Position numbers and translations under genes: made by a program
The notes under the pieces: model-generated
Told to the model about the DNA's origin: nothing
What the model saw: only the letters and a program-made list of their open reading frames with translations
The model's database searches: none
From: Nocardia vinacea
GTDB lineage: Bacteria > Actinomycetota > Actinomycetes > Mycobacteriales > Mycobacteriaceae
Assembly: GCF_035920345.1 (NCBI RefSeq)
Contig: NZ_CP109149.1
Span: forward strand, 2,666,001-2,730,000
Reading direction: 5' to 3'
DNA: 64,000 nucleotides
Shown: positions 49,410 to 58,305 of the stretch, one piece after another
How positions within the stretch are numbered: position 1 is the first letter of the stretch
How the letters are laid out: each line of letters starts with the position of its first letter

Positions 49410-50453
49410 TCAGAGTGTGCCCTCGCGTGCTGCTCGCCACAGGTCGACCGCACCGTCGTCGTCGAGCAGCGCGTCGATCTCGGCCAGCTCGTCCGCGCTG
49501 AGATCGAGATTGTCCAGCGTGGCGACGTTCTGCTCGAGCTGTTGGGTCGAGGACGCGCCGATCACCAGCGAGGTCACGCGCGGGTCGCGCAGCGCCCACG
49601 CCAGCGCCAACTGTGCCAGCGTCTGTCCGCGGCGGGCGGCGAGCGCGTCGAGCTTGCGCAGCCGCTCGATCATCTCGGCGGTCAGCAACTCGGTCTGGAA
49701 CGACTTTCCTTGCGTGGCCCGCGATCCCGTCGGCACGCCGTCGAGATACTTCGATGTGAGCAGGCCCTGCGCGAGTGCGGTGAACCCGATGACCCCGACC
49801 CCTTCCTCGGCGGCGGTGTCCAGCAGCCCCTCGGTCTCGATCCAGCGGTTGAGCATCGAGTACGACGGCTGATGGATAAGCAGCGGTGTGCCCAGTTCCC
49901 GCAGGATCCGCGCGATACTTGCGGAGTTCTCGGCGGTGTACGACGAGATCCCCACATACAGTGCCTTCCCCTGCCGTACCGCGGTATCCAGCGCCGCCGC
50001 GGTCTCCTCCAGCGGAGTTGTCGGGTCGAAACGGTGCGAGTAGAAGATGTCGACGTAGTCCAGGCCCAGCCGGCTCAGCGACTGATCGAGCGAGGCCAGC
50101 ACGTACTTCCGTGAACCGCCACCCTGTCCGTACGGTCCGGGCCACATGTCCCACCCGGCCTTGGTGGAGATGATCAATTCGTCGCGGTACGCGGCGAGCT
50201 CCTCGCGCAGCAAGCGCCCGGCGTTGATCTCGGCCGCCCCATACGGTGGACCGTAGTTATTGGCCAGGTCGAAGTGCGTGATTCCGAGATCGAAAGCGCG
50301 CAAGGCGATCTCACGCTGGACGCAGTATGGGCGATCGTCACCGAAGTTGTGCCAGAAGCCGAGCGAGAGCAGCGGCAGATCGAGGCCCGACCTGCCGCTC
50401 CGGCGATAGCGCATCGTGCCGTCGTAGCGTGCCGACTCTGCAACATATGTCAT
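49410..50453 (-). CDS. Aldo/keto reductase (L-glyceraldehyde-3-phosphate reductase type)
   Basis: 347 residues; ATG 50453 follows GGGAGGAG. AKR barrel with catalytic tetrad Asp and Tyr in FDLANNYGPPYG, Lys in IISTKAGW and His in FYSHRFD. The GWDMWPGPYGxGGSRKY segment is characteristic of the YghZ/MgrA group (AKR14), which reduce L-glyceraldehyde 3-phosphate and methylglyoxal-like aldehydes. NADPH binding is expected from the C-terminal SLVIGASSTQQLEQN. Same strand as the GH65 gene, 142 bp upstream of it. Confidence 0.94.
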   Translation of the reverse strand: MTYVAESARYDGTMRYRRSGRSGLDLPLLSLGFWHNFGDDRPYCVQREIALRAFDLGITHFDLANNYGPPYGAAEINAGRLLREELAAYRDELIISTKAGWDMWPGPYGQGGGSRKYVLASLDQSLSRLGLDYVDIFYSHRFDPTTPLEETAAALDTAVRQGKALYVGISSYTAENSASIARILRELGTPLLIHQPSYSMLNRWIETEGLLDTAAEEGVGVIGFTALAQGLLTSKYLDGVPTGSRATQGKSFQTELLTAEMIERLRKLDALAARRGQTLAQLALAWALRDPRVTSLVIGASSTQQLEQNVATLDNLDLSADELAEIDALLDDDGAVDLWRAAREGTL

Positions 50454-50925
50454 CGGTACTCCTCCCGGGACGCGTGGCCGTCCCGATCTGATCGAACTTC
50501 GAGCTAGGTTGCCAAAAGTACCGATATGAACGGCCACATTTGGTGGATGTATCAACCTGTCGTTCACCAAATATAGGCTGAATCGGTGGCCGATCAGCAG
50601 GTTGCTGCCACGCGCCGAAGACCGGCGCCTCGGTGGCGACCGATGTCTCTGCAGGTGGCGCCAGGAAGTCCCGGGAAGACTTAGCAGTGGAGATCTCCCC
50701 GACGACATCGTCAACGGTGGAGAACGGATGCAGTGGCGTGCGAACGCCCCTGGTCGACCACCGCGCCCTTGCCGACCAGGTTTCCAGATGCCTCGACGCG
50801 CGAGACCGGCAATTCACCCGTCCTACCCCGCCGCCGCGTGAAACCGCTCCCGGTGCTCTCCCCACGGACGCTGCCGCTCTTCATCACTCATCGCCGACAA
50901 CTCCCGTAACTTCCCCCACGCCACC
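50454..50925. other. Gap with a short repeated coding-like motif
   Basis: No intact gene. On the minus strand, about 50824-50930, one frame reads ALAIEVAWGKLRELSAMSDE and goes on to ERQRPWGEHRERFHAAAG-stop. A similar stretch (LRELLATRGEDRQRPWIEHW) occurs in the gap at 59770-59880, so both may be tails of the same kind of gene. A GTG could start a 38-residue peptide here, without ribosome site. Confidence 0.5.
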
Positions 50926-51651
50926 TCAATTGCCAGGGCCCGAATTACTTTCGGTCGGAGCTAGGGCCTGCCACATCGCCTGGCCGACAGCGACCACGCC
51001 CCGGGCGGGCAGGGCGACGTCGCCGATGACTGGGTTCATATCCAGGCGTGCGGGATGCCCGAGGTCGCGGTCATCGAGCACGGCCGTCGACTGCGTGATC
51101 AGGTACATCTGCTGGGGCATGAGGATTCCGACGTGACCGCTCGGCATGACACCCGCCATGCTCAGATGACCCAAACCCAGTGCGGCGGCGATCATTTCCC
51201 GGGCACGCACCAGCGAACGCGACCGCCAAGTGGCAAGCGGCAGATGCCGCCCGACGGCGTTGACCATATGCAACGCCGGAGTCTCGTGTGCGGTCAGCGT
51301 CCAATCCAGCGCGGGCTCGTCGACGGTGACTCGCAGCGATGCCGGTCCGGTCCACGCCACTCGAATCGTCGCGAAACCGGTGTAGGCACATGCGGGACCG
51401 TAGTAGCGCGGACAGGCGTTCTCGAGCCGGTCGCCGTCGACGAAGATCGACCATCGGCCGTCGGGGTCGCGGTGCCAGACGGTTTTGTATGGGCCGAAGT
51501 CGTTTTCGGGGAAGACGCGCAGGGCGAGGATGTGGCCGCTGTCGAAGGGAAGACCGAAAACGCCCCAGCCCTTGACATATTCGTGGCCGGGCCACGGCGC
51601 GCGGCCCTGGTGTTCCGGCAGGTCGGTCAACTGGGATGCCAGATCTAACAT
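50926..51651 (-). CDS. Conserved-looking hypothetical protein
   Basis: 241 residues; ATG 51651 preceded by GGAGGTGAG. Soluble, mixed alpha/beta, with notable motifs PWPGHEYVKGWGVFGLPFDS, FPENDFGPYKTVWHRDPDG and a C-terminal GVVAVGQAMWQAL. No signal or TM. I do not recognise the family; the alternation of aromatic-rich strands suggests a beta-barrel or jelly-roll-like fold (lipocalin-type is one possibility). It starts 26 bp after the broken DsrE gene, and the two probably shared an operon. Confidence 0.82.
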   Translation of the reverse strand: MLDLASQLTDLPEHQGRAPWPGHEYVKGWGVFGLPFDSGHILALRVFPENDFGPYKTVWHRDPDGRWSIFVDGDRLENACPRYYGPACAYTGFATIRVAWTGPASLRVTVDEPALDWTLTAHETPALHMVNAVGRHLPLATWRSRSLVRAREMIAAALGLGHLSMAGVMPSGHVGILMPQQMYLITQSTAVLDDRDLGHPARLDMNPVIGDVALPARGVVAVGQAMWQALAPTESNSGPGN

Positions 51652-51677
51652 GGTTCTCACCTCCGGCGCGGCGCGCC

Positions 51678-51902
51678 TCAGTAGCTGAATGTGGTGGCCG
51701 GGACGTCGCCGATCCACTGCCACATCGGATGATGCCCCGCAGTTCGGCGGTGCCTTCGAGCGCGAGCCGGGCAGCTTCCTTCATCAGGAACATCAGGGTC
51801 TCGGGGCCGGTCTCGACGGCGCAGACGGCCACCAGGAACGCGACGGTGACCCTTCTCCGGGTCCGCCCGACCCGTGGTCGAGCTGATCACGGCTTTCGAC
51901 AT
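51678..51902 (-). pseudogene. DsrE-family gene, frameshifted and internally deleted
   Basis: The minus strand starts MSKAVISSTTGRADPEK; one extra G then shifts the frame. The neighbouring frame continues as VTVAFLVAVCAVETGPETLM and on through FLMKEAARLALEGTAELRG, typical of DsrE/DsrF-like proteins. A second shift near 51725 joins the typical end MWQWIGDVPATTFSY-stop at 51678. The total is about 75 codons against 115-150 in the family, so part of the middle is missing as well. Overlapping intact frames are shadows. Confidence 0.75.
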
Positions 51903-51998
51903 CGCGAAACCTCATTTCATGCACTGCCGCCGGACGACAGAATGGATCACGAAACGAACACTAGGCGCGACAGATATGCGTGTCGTCGGGTGTTCTCC

Positions 51999-53570
51999 CT
52001 ACGAATCGGCGGCCAGTGTGTCCAGCAAGCCGTGCTGAACCGCGTAGAGGGTGGCGGTCGCTCGTGTCGACGATCCGGTCTTGGCGTAGATGCGTTCGAT
52101 GTGAGTGCCTGCCGTTTTCGGGGTGATGCCCAGAGTGCGTGCGACGTGCCGAGTCGAGCCACCCCGCGCGATCAGTACGAGGACCTCGAGTTCGCGCGGT
52201 GTCAGACCGTCCGGGCCGGAGCGGTGGCGGTGGCGCGGCTGTCCCGCTGCCTCGAGGACGGCATCGACCGCCCCCGCGTCGAGTCGACCGCGGCGCACCT
52301 CGGCACGCAGTTCGGCGAGAATCTGCTTGGGTAGCAAGGGATCCCGATACGGACGCGGCTCGGTCATGGCCCGATACGTATCAGCCGCCGCCAGCAGGCG
52401 CGCCGACACCGGGATCGACGGTCCGGTCAGCCCGCGATGTGCACCGGAGCCGTCGAGGCGCTCGTAGGCCAGGGCCGCGATAGCCCCGATGCGAGACAGC
52501 GCGGCCGGGCGGGCAAGCACCCGCTCGGTGTAGTACGAACTCATCCGAAGTCGCTCGAGCTCGGTCACGCTCAACGCTCCCGGCTTGTCCAGAATGGTGG
52601 CCGGAACACCGTGTAACCCGATGTCGTGCAACAACGCCGCGCGACGCACCACGGTGATATCGGCTTCGGGTAACCCGGCGACAGCCGCGGCACGGCCGGC
52701 GAGATCGGCTACACCACGAGAATGCCCTGCCCTATAGGGCGAGCGCAGATCGGTGAAGTCGGCGATCACCTCGAGCGCCGAATCCAGTTCCGCGCCGGTA
52801 AGGTGCCGCCGCAGCGCCGGATCGGCGGCAATGAGCTCCCCGTAATCCGGCTCGACTTCCGCATCTGCCAGCAGGTCGCGGGCCGAGGCACAGAACGCGT
52901 CCACCACGGCCGGATCGAACTGCGTCCCACGCCGCGAACGGGCGACCTCGATCGCGGCATCGATTCCAGCACTACGGTGCAGCACCTCGACGACGTCGGC
53001 GAGATGGAACAGCCGCATCCCGAGCCCGATTCGCTCCCCGGCGACACCGCCCGGCACGCCCTTGCCGTCCCATCGCGCGAAGAACTGCCGCAGCGAGTCC
53101 CCGACAGCCGGGCCCAGCCCGAGACGTTCCGCCATCGTCGATGTGGTGAGGCAGTGCGACATCAACCCCCGCTCGATATCGCGGCCGCCCTTCGCCGCGA
53201 TCGTCACCGTCTTGCGCACCCGCTGCACGAACGGTCCCGTGGACCCCGCGTGCGACAGGAAGAAGACCGCCCCGCTCACCCCGCGCAAATCCAGTTTGTA
53301 ACTGTCCGCGCGAAAAGCGATGTCATCGCCGAACCACGCGGCCACCTCGGGTGCGTCGGCCACACAACCGGTCCACGCCAGCACCGCGGTGTAGTACAGG
53401 TCGGACCGCTCCTCGGCGCTCAACCCGACTCGCTCTCCGAGCCGCGAAGCCAGCCGCCACGACCGCAGCACATGCGCCATCGGCTGGCCAAGGCCGAGAT
53501 CCATCGCAAACGAGAACGCGGCCAGCAACGCGGCCAGCGAAACACCCGAATCCCGAGCGTCACGCGTCAT
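51999..53570 (-). CDS. HD-domain (HD-GYP-like) regulator with C-terminal LuxR helix-turn-helix
   Basis: 523 residues. Two HD-type halves: residues 15-245 (degenerate, FFARWDGKGVPGG) and 265-430 with HDIG (ALLHDIGLHGVPATIL) and ERLDGSG. In the second half the usual HHE before RWDGSG reads AYE, and GYP is replaced by GAH, so metal binding or cyclic-di-GMP hydrolysis may be altered. Residues 455-515 form a LuxR-type HTH (GLTPRELEVLVLIARGGSTR, then TPKTAGTHIERIYAKTG). It is probably a transcription factor with a ligand-sensing HD module. Such fusions occur in actinobacteria; targets unknown. Confidence 0.9.
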   Translation of the reverse strand: MTRDARDSGVSLAALLAAFSFAMDLGLGQPMAHVLRSWRLASRLGERVGLSAEERSDLYYTAVLAWTGCVADAPEVAAWFGDDIAFRADSYKLDLRGVSGAVFFLSHAGSTGPFVQRVRKTVTIAAKGGRDIERGLMSHCLTTSTMAERLGLGPAVGDSLRQFFARWDGKGVPGGVAGERIGLGMRLFHLADVVEVLHRSAGIDAAIEVARSRRGTQFDPAVVDAFCASARDLLADAEVEPDYGELIAADPALRRHLTGAELDSALEVIADFTDLRSPYRAGHSRGVADLAGRAAAVAGLPEADITVVRRAALLHDIGLHGVPATILDKPGALSVTELERLRMSSYYTERVLARPAALSRIGAIAALAYERLDGSGAHRGLTGPSIPVSARLLAAADTYRAMTEPRPYRDPLLPKQILAELRAEVRRGRLDAGAVDAVLEAAGQPRHRHRSGPDGLTPRELEVLVLIARGGSTRHVARTLGITPKTAGTHIERIYAKTGSSTRATATLYAVQHGLLDTLAADS

Positions 53571-53716
53571 GCTGCGAGCATAGGCGTGTCAGCATACGCA
53601 GCGGTTGATCCCTGGAAAGGATGCTCCGCTGCAGCATCCGCCGATCGCCTTCCAGTCGGGGCTGGTACGCGTCGAACCGCCACGGGAGCACGGCATCGGT
53701 CGCCTCTGACAGCCTG

Positions 53717-54778
53717 TCAGTCGGTGAGTTGGTATGTCGCGAACATGCCTTTGTGGTCACTGCCCCATCGCGTTGGCGTGGCGAGGAAATTGTCCTGGGT
53801 TGGTTCTTGCGATCGGGTACCGCGCACGATGGACTCGCGCGGGCCGATAATGCCCACAGCGGACAGACACAGCGCGGCACCATGAGCGAAGATATAGTCG
53901 ACGCGGTCGCGTTCGTCGGCCTCAGGAGCCCACGCGAGCTCGCAGACATCGACATCGACGTTGTGCGAGGGCCAGGTGAGTCCGGGATGGGTGGCCGGGT
54001 CCGGATACATCGATCGGTAGGCATCGATGAAACCCGCTTCTCGCAGGCGTCGAGTGCTCTCCCACGCCAACACCACACCGTTGTGGTCGAACAAGTTCGC
54101 TGTGGCGGGCGTCCAATCCAGCAGGGACGGCTCGTTCAGGTCACCACCCAGGACGACCGAAGACCCGGCGGCGATCTCGGCTTCCGCGTCGGCGAGAAAG
54201 TCGCTGATTACCTCTGGGCGTCCCGAGGCCGCGTTGATGCGCTCGATCACGGCGGGGTCGGTCACCGGTCCGTCGGGCAGCTTGTTCCACTCGTGCTCGG
54301 CGAACTCGCCCGGCGCCGGGACTCCCGGTCCGTACCCTCGGGGCAGGTTGGAGGCATACCAGCGATACTCCAGATGCGCGGAGTAGACGGTGACGCGCTT
54401 TCCGTCGATGTTCAACCGCGCCTTGACCATCCATCCCAGATCGGCGCTGTCCTGGACCGGAAACACCGACAGAATTCCCGTGTCGTGCGAAGCGACGGCG
54501 TTGAACTCGCGCCCCCGCCGCACCAGTTCGGCCGCGACGGCCGTGGTCGCTTCGGTTGCCTCCGAGAGCAGCACGATCGAGGCCTGTGTCGAAACGATGA
54601 GATCGGTGATCAGCTGAATTCCACTGGCGATCTTGCTGCCGCTGTGCCACGTGTTCAATGCGAGCACCCGGATCTCGCGGGCCGCGGGTGCAGCAGCGGC
54701 AACGGGCATCACCGCACCGGCCGCGACCGCTCCGCCCGCCCCTGCCGACTCTATGTCGTCATCCCTTCGCGTCATCAC
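53717..54778 (-). CDS. Exported endonuclease/exonuclease/phosphatase (EEP) family protein
   Basis: 353 residues. The N-terminus (about 1-33) has an Ala-rich hydrophobic stretch ending VAAAAPAA, consistent with export. The EEP core: RVLALNTWHSG with the metal Asn, LSEATEA with the metal Glu, AHLEYRWYA, GGDLNEPS with Asp/Asn, and C-terminal VDYIFAHGA and GSDHKGMFAT with the catalytic Asp-His. Members cleave phosphodiesters or phosphomonoesters; a secreted nuclease or phospholipase-C-like enzyme is plausible. Start 54778 or 54775 (adjacent ATGs). Confidence 0.9.
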   Translation of the reverse strand: MMTRRDDDIESAGAGGAVAAGAVMPVAAAAPAAREIRVLALNTWHSGSKIASGIQLITDLIVSTQASIVLLSEATEATTAVAAELVRRGREFNAVASHDTGILSVFPVQDSADLGWMVKARLNIDGKRVTVYSAHLEYRWYASNLPRGYGPGVPAPGEFAEHEWNKLPDGPVTDPAVIERINAASGRPEVISDFLADAEAEIAAGSSVVLGGDLNEPSLLDWTPATANLFDHNGVVLAWESTRRLREAGFIDAYRSMYPDPATHPGLTWPSHNVDVDVCELAWAPEADERDRVDYIFAHGAALCLSAVGIIGPRESIVRGTRSQEPTQDNFLATPTRWGSDHKGMFATYQLTD

Positions 54779-54843
54779 CCCATCATGGCCTCCATCGAAA
54801 TGCCATCGATTGCGAGCAATGCTGCAGCACGTCCGGGGCTCAG

Positions 54844-55194
54844 GTGAGCGCTACCGACGGTCCGGCCCATCTCCGGCGTGCCGGAGGGGTGGTCGCGCTG
54901 TTCGACGGCTCACTCGAACCCGCGAAGGGGCCGCCGGACTGCCGCGAACGCATCGCGGTGCCGGCTGACATGGCGGTCCTGGGCGGGGACTTGCCGATCG
55001 GGATCGTGCGACCCGCATTGCAATTCGCCGATCAGCACGTCGAATCGGTGACACGATCGGACCGCGCCACGGAGGTACTCGCTGTCACCGAGGCCGAGCT
55101 CGACCGGTCCGGAAGGGCGGTCTATCGTGTGCACCGCCGCTGCTGCGCCGCCCGCCGGACGGACACGGCAGGCAGTGACCGTACAGGGGGCTGA
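54844..55194 (+). CDS. Possible small hypothetical protein
   Basis: A 116-residue frame from GTG 54844 (MSATDGPAHLRRAGGVVALF). The middle section (PADMAVLGGDLPIGIVRPAL, then SDRATEVLAVTEAELDRSGR) is protein-like, but the last 20 residues are Arg/Cys-rich and no ribosome site is clear. If not coding, the 534-bp gap between the EEP and cold-shock genes has no gene; a promoter for the cold-shock gene lies at its right end. Confidence 0.3.
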   Translation: MSATDGPAHLRRAGGVVALFDGSLEPAKGPPDCRERIAVPADMAVLGGDLPIGIVRPALQFADQHVESVTRSDRATEVLAVTEAELDRSGRAVYRVHRRCCAARRTDTAGSDRTGG

Positions 55195-55312
55195 GGGTCG
55201 GTTGGCTCACATTCTGCGTTTCTGTCGTATTTCCATGGGATGATTGTCGGGTGAGATCAGGCTTATCGACGTGATCCGCTTGGCTCATCTACAGAAAAGA
55301 ATGAAGTAAGCA

Positions 55313-55516
55313 ATGACTCAAGGCAGTGTGAAGTGGTTCAACGCCGAAAAGGGCTTCGGTTTTATCGCGCAGGACGGTGGCGGCCCTGACGTCTTCGTGC
55401 ACTACTCCGCCGTATCCGGCTCGGGATTCAAGTCCCTCGAAGAAGGACAGCGCGTGGAGTTCGAGGTCGGACAAGGACAGAAGGGCCCGCAGGCCCAGGA
55501 CGTCCGCGCTATCTGA
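55313..55516 (+). CDS. cspA: Cold-shock domain protein
   Basis: A 67-residue single cold-shock domain: [20 protein letters not shown] with RNP1 (KGFGFI) and RNP2 (VFVHYSAV), Gly-rich turn and C-terminal [10 protein letters not shown]. Length and sequence match actinobacterial CspA-type RNA chaperones that bind single-stranded nucleic acid. It is monocistronic, with a strong hairpin 17 bp after the stop. The gene symbol is by family, not orthology. Confidence 0.96.
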   Translation: MTQGSVKWFNAEKGFGFIAQDGGGPDVFVHYSAVSGSGFKSLEEGQRVEFEVGQGQKGPQAQDVRAI

Positions 55517-55533
55517 TCGACGCAGCTCGGTAC

Positions 55534-55560
55534 AGCCCCGCACCCTCAGGGTGCGGGGCT
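55534..55560 (+). terminator. Hairpin terminator after the cold-shock gene
   Basis: AGCCCCGCACCC (55534-55545) and GGGTGCGGGGCT (55549-55560) pair perfectly over 12 bp with a 3-base loop (TCA). The following bases (GTTGCGTATT) are only mildly T-rich, usual for high-GC actinobacteria. Confidence 0.8.
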
Positions 55561-55659
55561 GTTGCGTATTCCGGGGCCTATGAACCGGGCGGCGCTGCTG
55601 GCCGGCCCCCAGCTGAGATCCCTCAATCTCACTGGAGCAGTACGCCATTCGGGAGCGGG

Positions 55660-55716
55660 TCCCGGAACCCCGGGGGCAGAGCCCCGAACGCCTGGGCGCG
55701 ACGCCCAGATCCGGGA
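55660..55716. other. Nested GC-rich stem-loops, candidate structured element
   Basis: An outer stem TCCCGGA (55660-55666) / TCCGGGA (55710-55716) encloses two hairpins: CGGGG / CCCCG (55671-55675 / 55682-55686) and CTGGGC / GCCCAG (55692-55697 / 55703-55708). This gives a three-way-junction or cross-like fold of 57 bases, between the cold-shock terminator and the sulfite-oxidase-type gene. It could be an intergenic repeat element or a structured leader. No other copy was noticed in the window. Confidence 0.5.
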
Positions 55717-55860
55717 ACGATTCGCGGACGAATGCCTCATCGCCTCCTATGTCGACGCGACGATGAAACGCTGCCTGGAAGCAGGCTATGTTCGACGCGG
55801 GCCCTGTCGGCCGACCGTCGCTCGGCACCTTGACGGCGGGCGGACTTGCGCGACGGCGTC

Positions 55861-55896
55861 GAGATCGAGATCGAGATCGAGATCGAGATCGAGATC
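55861..55896. repeat. Hexanucleotide microsatellite, six GAGATC copies
   Basis: Six exact tandem copies of GAGATC, with degenerate copies on both sides, 57 bases upstream of the likely start of the sulfite-oxidase-type gene. Each GATC is also a Dam-like site. The tract could vary in length by slippage. Confidence 0.9.
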
Positions 55897-55952
55897 GAAG
55901 GCATCGGCAGAGCCCGGCAACGGTGTCACGACGCCGGGTAGGCTCACTGTCG

Positions 55953-57527
55953 ATGGCAAATCTGCGCGCGTCGAGCGGGATCGTGTCCGCCGGGGCGACT
56001 CTCGGTGTCGCCGAGCTGATTTCGGTCCCGATCGGACCGAATAGCGCGCCGTTCAACGCTTTCGGCTCCATTGTCATCGATTCCACGCCGCAGAATCTTC
56101 GTGAATGGGTCATCGGCACCTTCGGGACCAACGACAAGCTCTTGCTGTACGCGGCGATGTTCCTGGTGGCGATCGGCGTCGCCGCTCTCGCCGGGTTGCT
56201 CGAGCGGACCACCCGGCCACTCGGGTCGGCGCTGTTCGTCGCCTTCGGCATCGCAGGCGTGATAGCAGCATGCACCCGGGCGAACGCGTCATGGACCTAC
56301 GCCCTGCCGACGCTGCTCGGCAGCGTTGTCGGATTGTTCGCGCTGCGGATGCTGATCCGACGCGTCGACGCCGTCCCGCCCGCGAAACTCCGGCAGGCAT
56401 CGCGCGAAAAGAGCTCTGCCGCTACCGAATCGGCCACCGCTGCGCCCTCGTCGGAGCAGCTGGCACGGCGCCGACTCCTCGGCGGAGTGGTCGGTGTCGG
56501 AGTGCTCGCGCTGGTGACCGGATTGACCGGACGACAACTCGCCGTGCGCGCCAACGACGTGTCCGCAAATCGGGCGGCGGTCCGCCTGCCCGCGCCGGCC
56601 GAGCCAGCGGCGTCCGTTCCAGCCGCTGCCGAGCTGCGGGTTTCCGGGCTGACACCATTCATCACCTCGAATTCCAGCTTCTACCGGATCGATACCGCGT
56701 TGACCGTGCCGCAGCTCTCGACCGACGACTGGAACTTGCACATCCACGGCATGGTCGATCGCGAGGTCACCCTCTCCTACGCCGATCTGGCCGAACGCAC
56801 GCCGATCGAGCGGATATTCACCTTGACCTGCGTGTCGAATCCCGTCGGCGGCGACCTGACCGGTAACGCGCGCTGGCTCGGCTATCGGGTCGCCGATCTG
56901 CTCGCGGAGGCAGGTGTGCGCTCGGGCGCCGATATGGTTCTGTCCACCAGCACCGACGACTTCACCGCAGGAACGCCGCTGACGGCGCTGACCGACGGCC
57001 GTGATGCGCTGCTGGCGATCGGCATGAACGGCGAACCGTTGCCCGTACCCCACGGCTATCCGGTCCGCCTCGTCGTCCCCGGGCTCTACGGGTACCTCTC
57101 GGCAACCAAATGGGTGATCGATCTCGAGGTGACCAGATTCGATCGGGCGCGCGGTTATTGGGCTCGGCGCGGCTGGTCGACCCAAGGGCCGATCAAGACC
57201 GAAGCCAGAATCGATACGCCGAAATCATCGACGAAACTATCGGCCGGCCCGGTCGCGATCGCGGGCATCGCCTGGGCCCAGCGTCGAGGTGTGACAGCCG
57301 TCGAGGTCCAGGTGGACAACGAGGATTGGCAGCCCGCGCAACTGTCCGAGGAGTACTCGATCGACACGTGGCGGCAATGGGTTTATCAGTGGAACGCGAC
57401 GCCGGGTCCACACACTGTGCGCGCCCGCGCGACCGACGGTACCGGTGCCGTACAGACCGCGGAGAGCAAGGACGTAGTCCCAGACGGTGCGTCCGGCTAT
57501 CCGTCGGTGTCCGTGCGGGTCGGGTAG
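55953..57527 (+). CDS. Membrane-anchored molybdopterin oxidoreductase (sulfite oxidase family)
   Basis: 524 residues from ATG 55953; an in-frame GTG at 55923 (MSRRRVGSLSM) is possible, and the open frame further upstream runs through the GAGATC repeat and is rejected. The N-terminal part has four or five TM helices (about residues 8-30, 62-85, 90-110, 112-135, 170-190). The C-terminal domain is sulfite-oxidase-type: the molybdenum-ligating Cys lies in FTLTCVSNPVGGD (near 290), followed by GYRVADLLAEAGV and YPVRLVVPGLYGYLSATKW. A C-terminal Ig-like dimerisation domain (about 420-520) completes it. The catalytic domain should face outside. Substrate (sulfite, sulfoxide or other) is not determined. 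Confidence 0.92.
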   Translation: MANLRASSGIVSAGATLGVAELISVPIGPNSAPFNAFGSIVIDSTPQNLREWVIGTFGTNDKLLLYAAMFLVAIGVAALAGLLERTTRPLGSALFVAFGIAGVIAACTRANASWTYALPTLLGSVVGLFALRMLIRRVDAVPPAKLRQASREKSSAATESATAAPSSEQLARRRLLGGVVGVGVLALVTGLTGRQLAVRANDVSANRAAVRLPAPAEPAASVPAAAELRVSGLTPFITSNSSFYRIDTALTVPQLSTDDWNLHIHGMVDREVTLSYADLAERTPIERIFTLTCVSNPVGGDLTGNARWLGYRVADLLAEAGVRSGADMVLSTSTDDFTAGTPLTALTDGRDALLAIGMNGEPLPVPHGYPVRLVVPGLYGYLSATKWVIDLEVTRFDRARGYWARRGWSTQGPIKTEARIDTPKSSTKLSAGPVAIAGIAWAQRRGVTAVEVQVDNEDWQPAQLSEEYSIDTWRQWVYQWNATPGPHTVRARATDGTGAVQTAESKDVVPDGASGYPSVSVRVG

Positions 57528-57549
57528 CGGCCCGAGGCCAGCCCGCCGA

Positions 57550-57735
57550 CTACCGCCTTCGCAGACCGACACCGGCCAGAAAAATGCCGACGACGACCAC
57601 GATCAGGCCGATGACGACCCAAATCGCCTGCCCGTTCATGCCACCGGTCTGCCCCAGCAGGTTCAGCCCTTGCAGCGTCCACAGACCACCCATCAACACG
57701 AGCAGTATCCCGATGATCAACCACACCCAGCGCAT
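57550..57735 (-). CDS. Small two-TM membrane protein
   Basis: 61 residues (MRWVWLIIGILLVLMGGLWT ...), with GAGGAG upstream of the ATG. Two TM helices (about 3-22 and 37-55) joined by a polar loop GQTGGMNGQ, ending in GLRRR. Similar in design to the small protein at 38185-38340, but with a different loop and tail. Convergent with the sulfite-oxidase-type gene. Function unknown. Confidence 0.85.
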   Translation of the reverse strand: MRWVWLIIGILLVLMGGLWTLQGLNLLGQTGGMNGQAIWVVIGLIVVVVGIFLAGVGLRRR

Positions 57736-57936
57736 CGCCGCTCCTCAGCTTCGGTCGCAAGCAACCTGGAACATCCATCGTGCCACGGAAGTAGCTGCCG
57801 CCGTGCCGCAGCCAATCATCGGTGGGATGTAGCCGCGAGACAGGACAAGCGGCCCGTCCGGCCGCGGCACCCGCCGAAGTTCACCCGATGCGGCGATGAG
57901 CTACGACCCCGCGACTAGGCAGTGTGTCGAAGTGAG

Positions 57937-57969
57937 TGAGGTAGGCACCGTTGCGCGGCGCCTACCTCA
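57937..57969. other. Hairpin beside the IS remnant
   Basis: TGAGGTAGGC (57937-57946) and GCCTACCTCA (57960-57969) pair perfectly over 10 bp with a 13-base loop. It touches the end of the IS3-type fragment and may be a terminator or part of the former element. Confidence 0.45.
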
Positions 57970-58260
57970 GTTGGCTTCTGAAAGCTGTTGTCTGCGTTGC
58001 TATATGGGCGAGGGGCGGATTCAATCGGTCGTCGCAACACCTTCGATTCGACACACCGGTGATGATCGACCAGCCGACGATGCGGTGGGAGAACGCATCG
58101 AGCACCACTGCGCAATACACCCAGCCCTCGCGGATGCGGTGCTGGGTGATGGCCGTGCAACACAACCGATCCGGCGCATCGGCGCAGAAGCGGCGGTCGA
58201 CCAGATCCCGATGGGGATCGGCGGCCGGGTGCCGAGTGGCTTCCAACATTACAAGTCGTA
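57962..58260 (-). pseudogene. Fragment of an IS3-family transposase (OrfB)
   Basis: The minus strand reads PDRLCCTAITQHRIREGWVY followed by CAVVLDAFSHRIVGWSI, the first part of the rve-type catalytic domain of IS3-family OrfB. The family motif is WCTDITQHRT...; here the first catalytic Asp is Ala (CTAIT) and Trp is Cys. After GWSI the sequence diverges and stops at 57962; the other two acidic residues and the 5' part of the gene are missing. No terminal inverted repeats or target duplications were identified. Confidence 0.8.
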
Positions 58261-58305
58261 CTGAACCATCTGATGTGGATACGAACCGGACCGTGCAATC
58301 CTCAG

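Noticed and set aside
55861..55896. GAGATC repeats considered as part of the molybdoenzyme coding sequence
   Set aside because: The in-frame translation is an Arg-Asp run ahead of a normal N-terminal TM protein; the start is placed after it.
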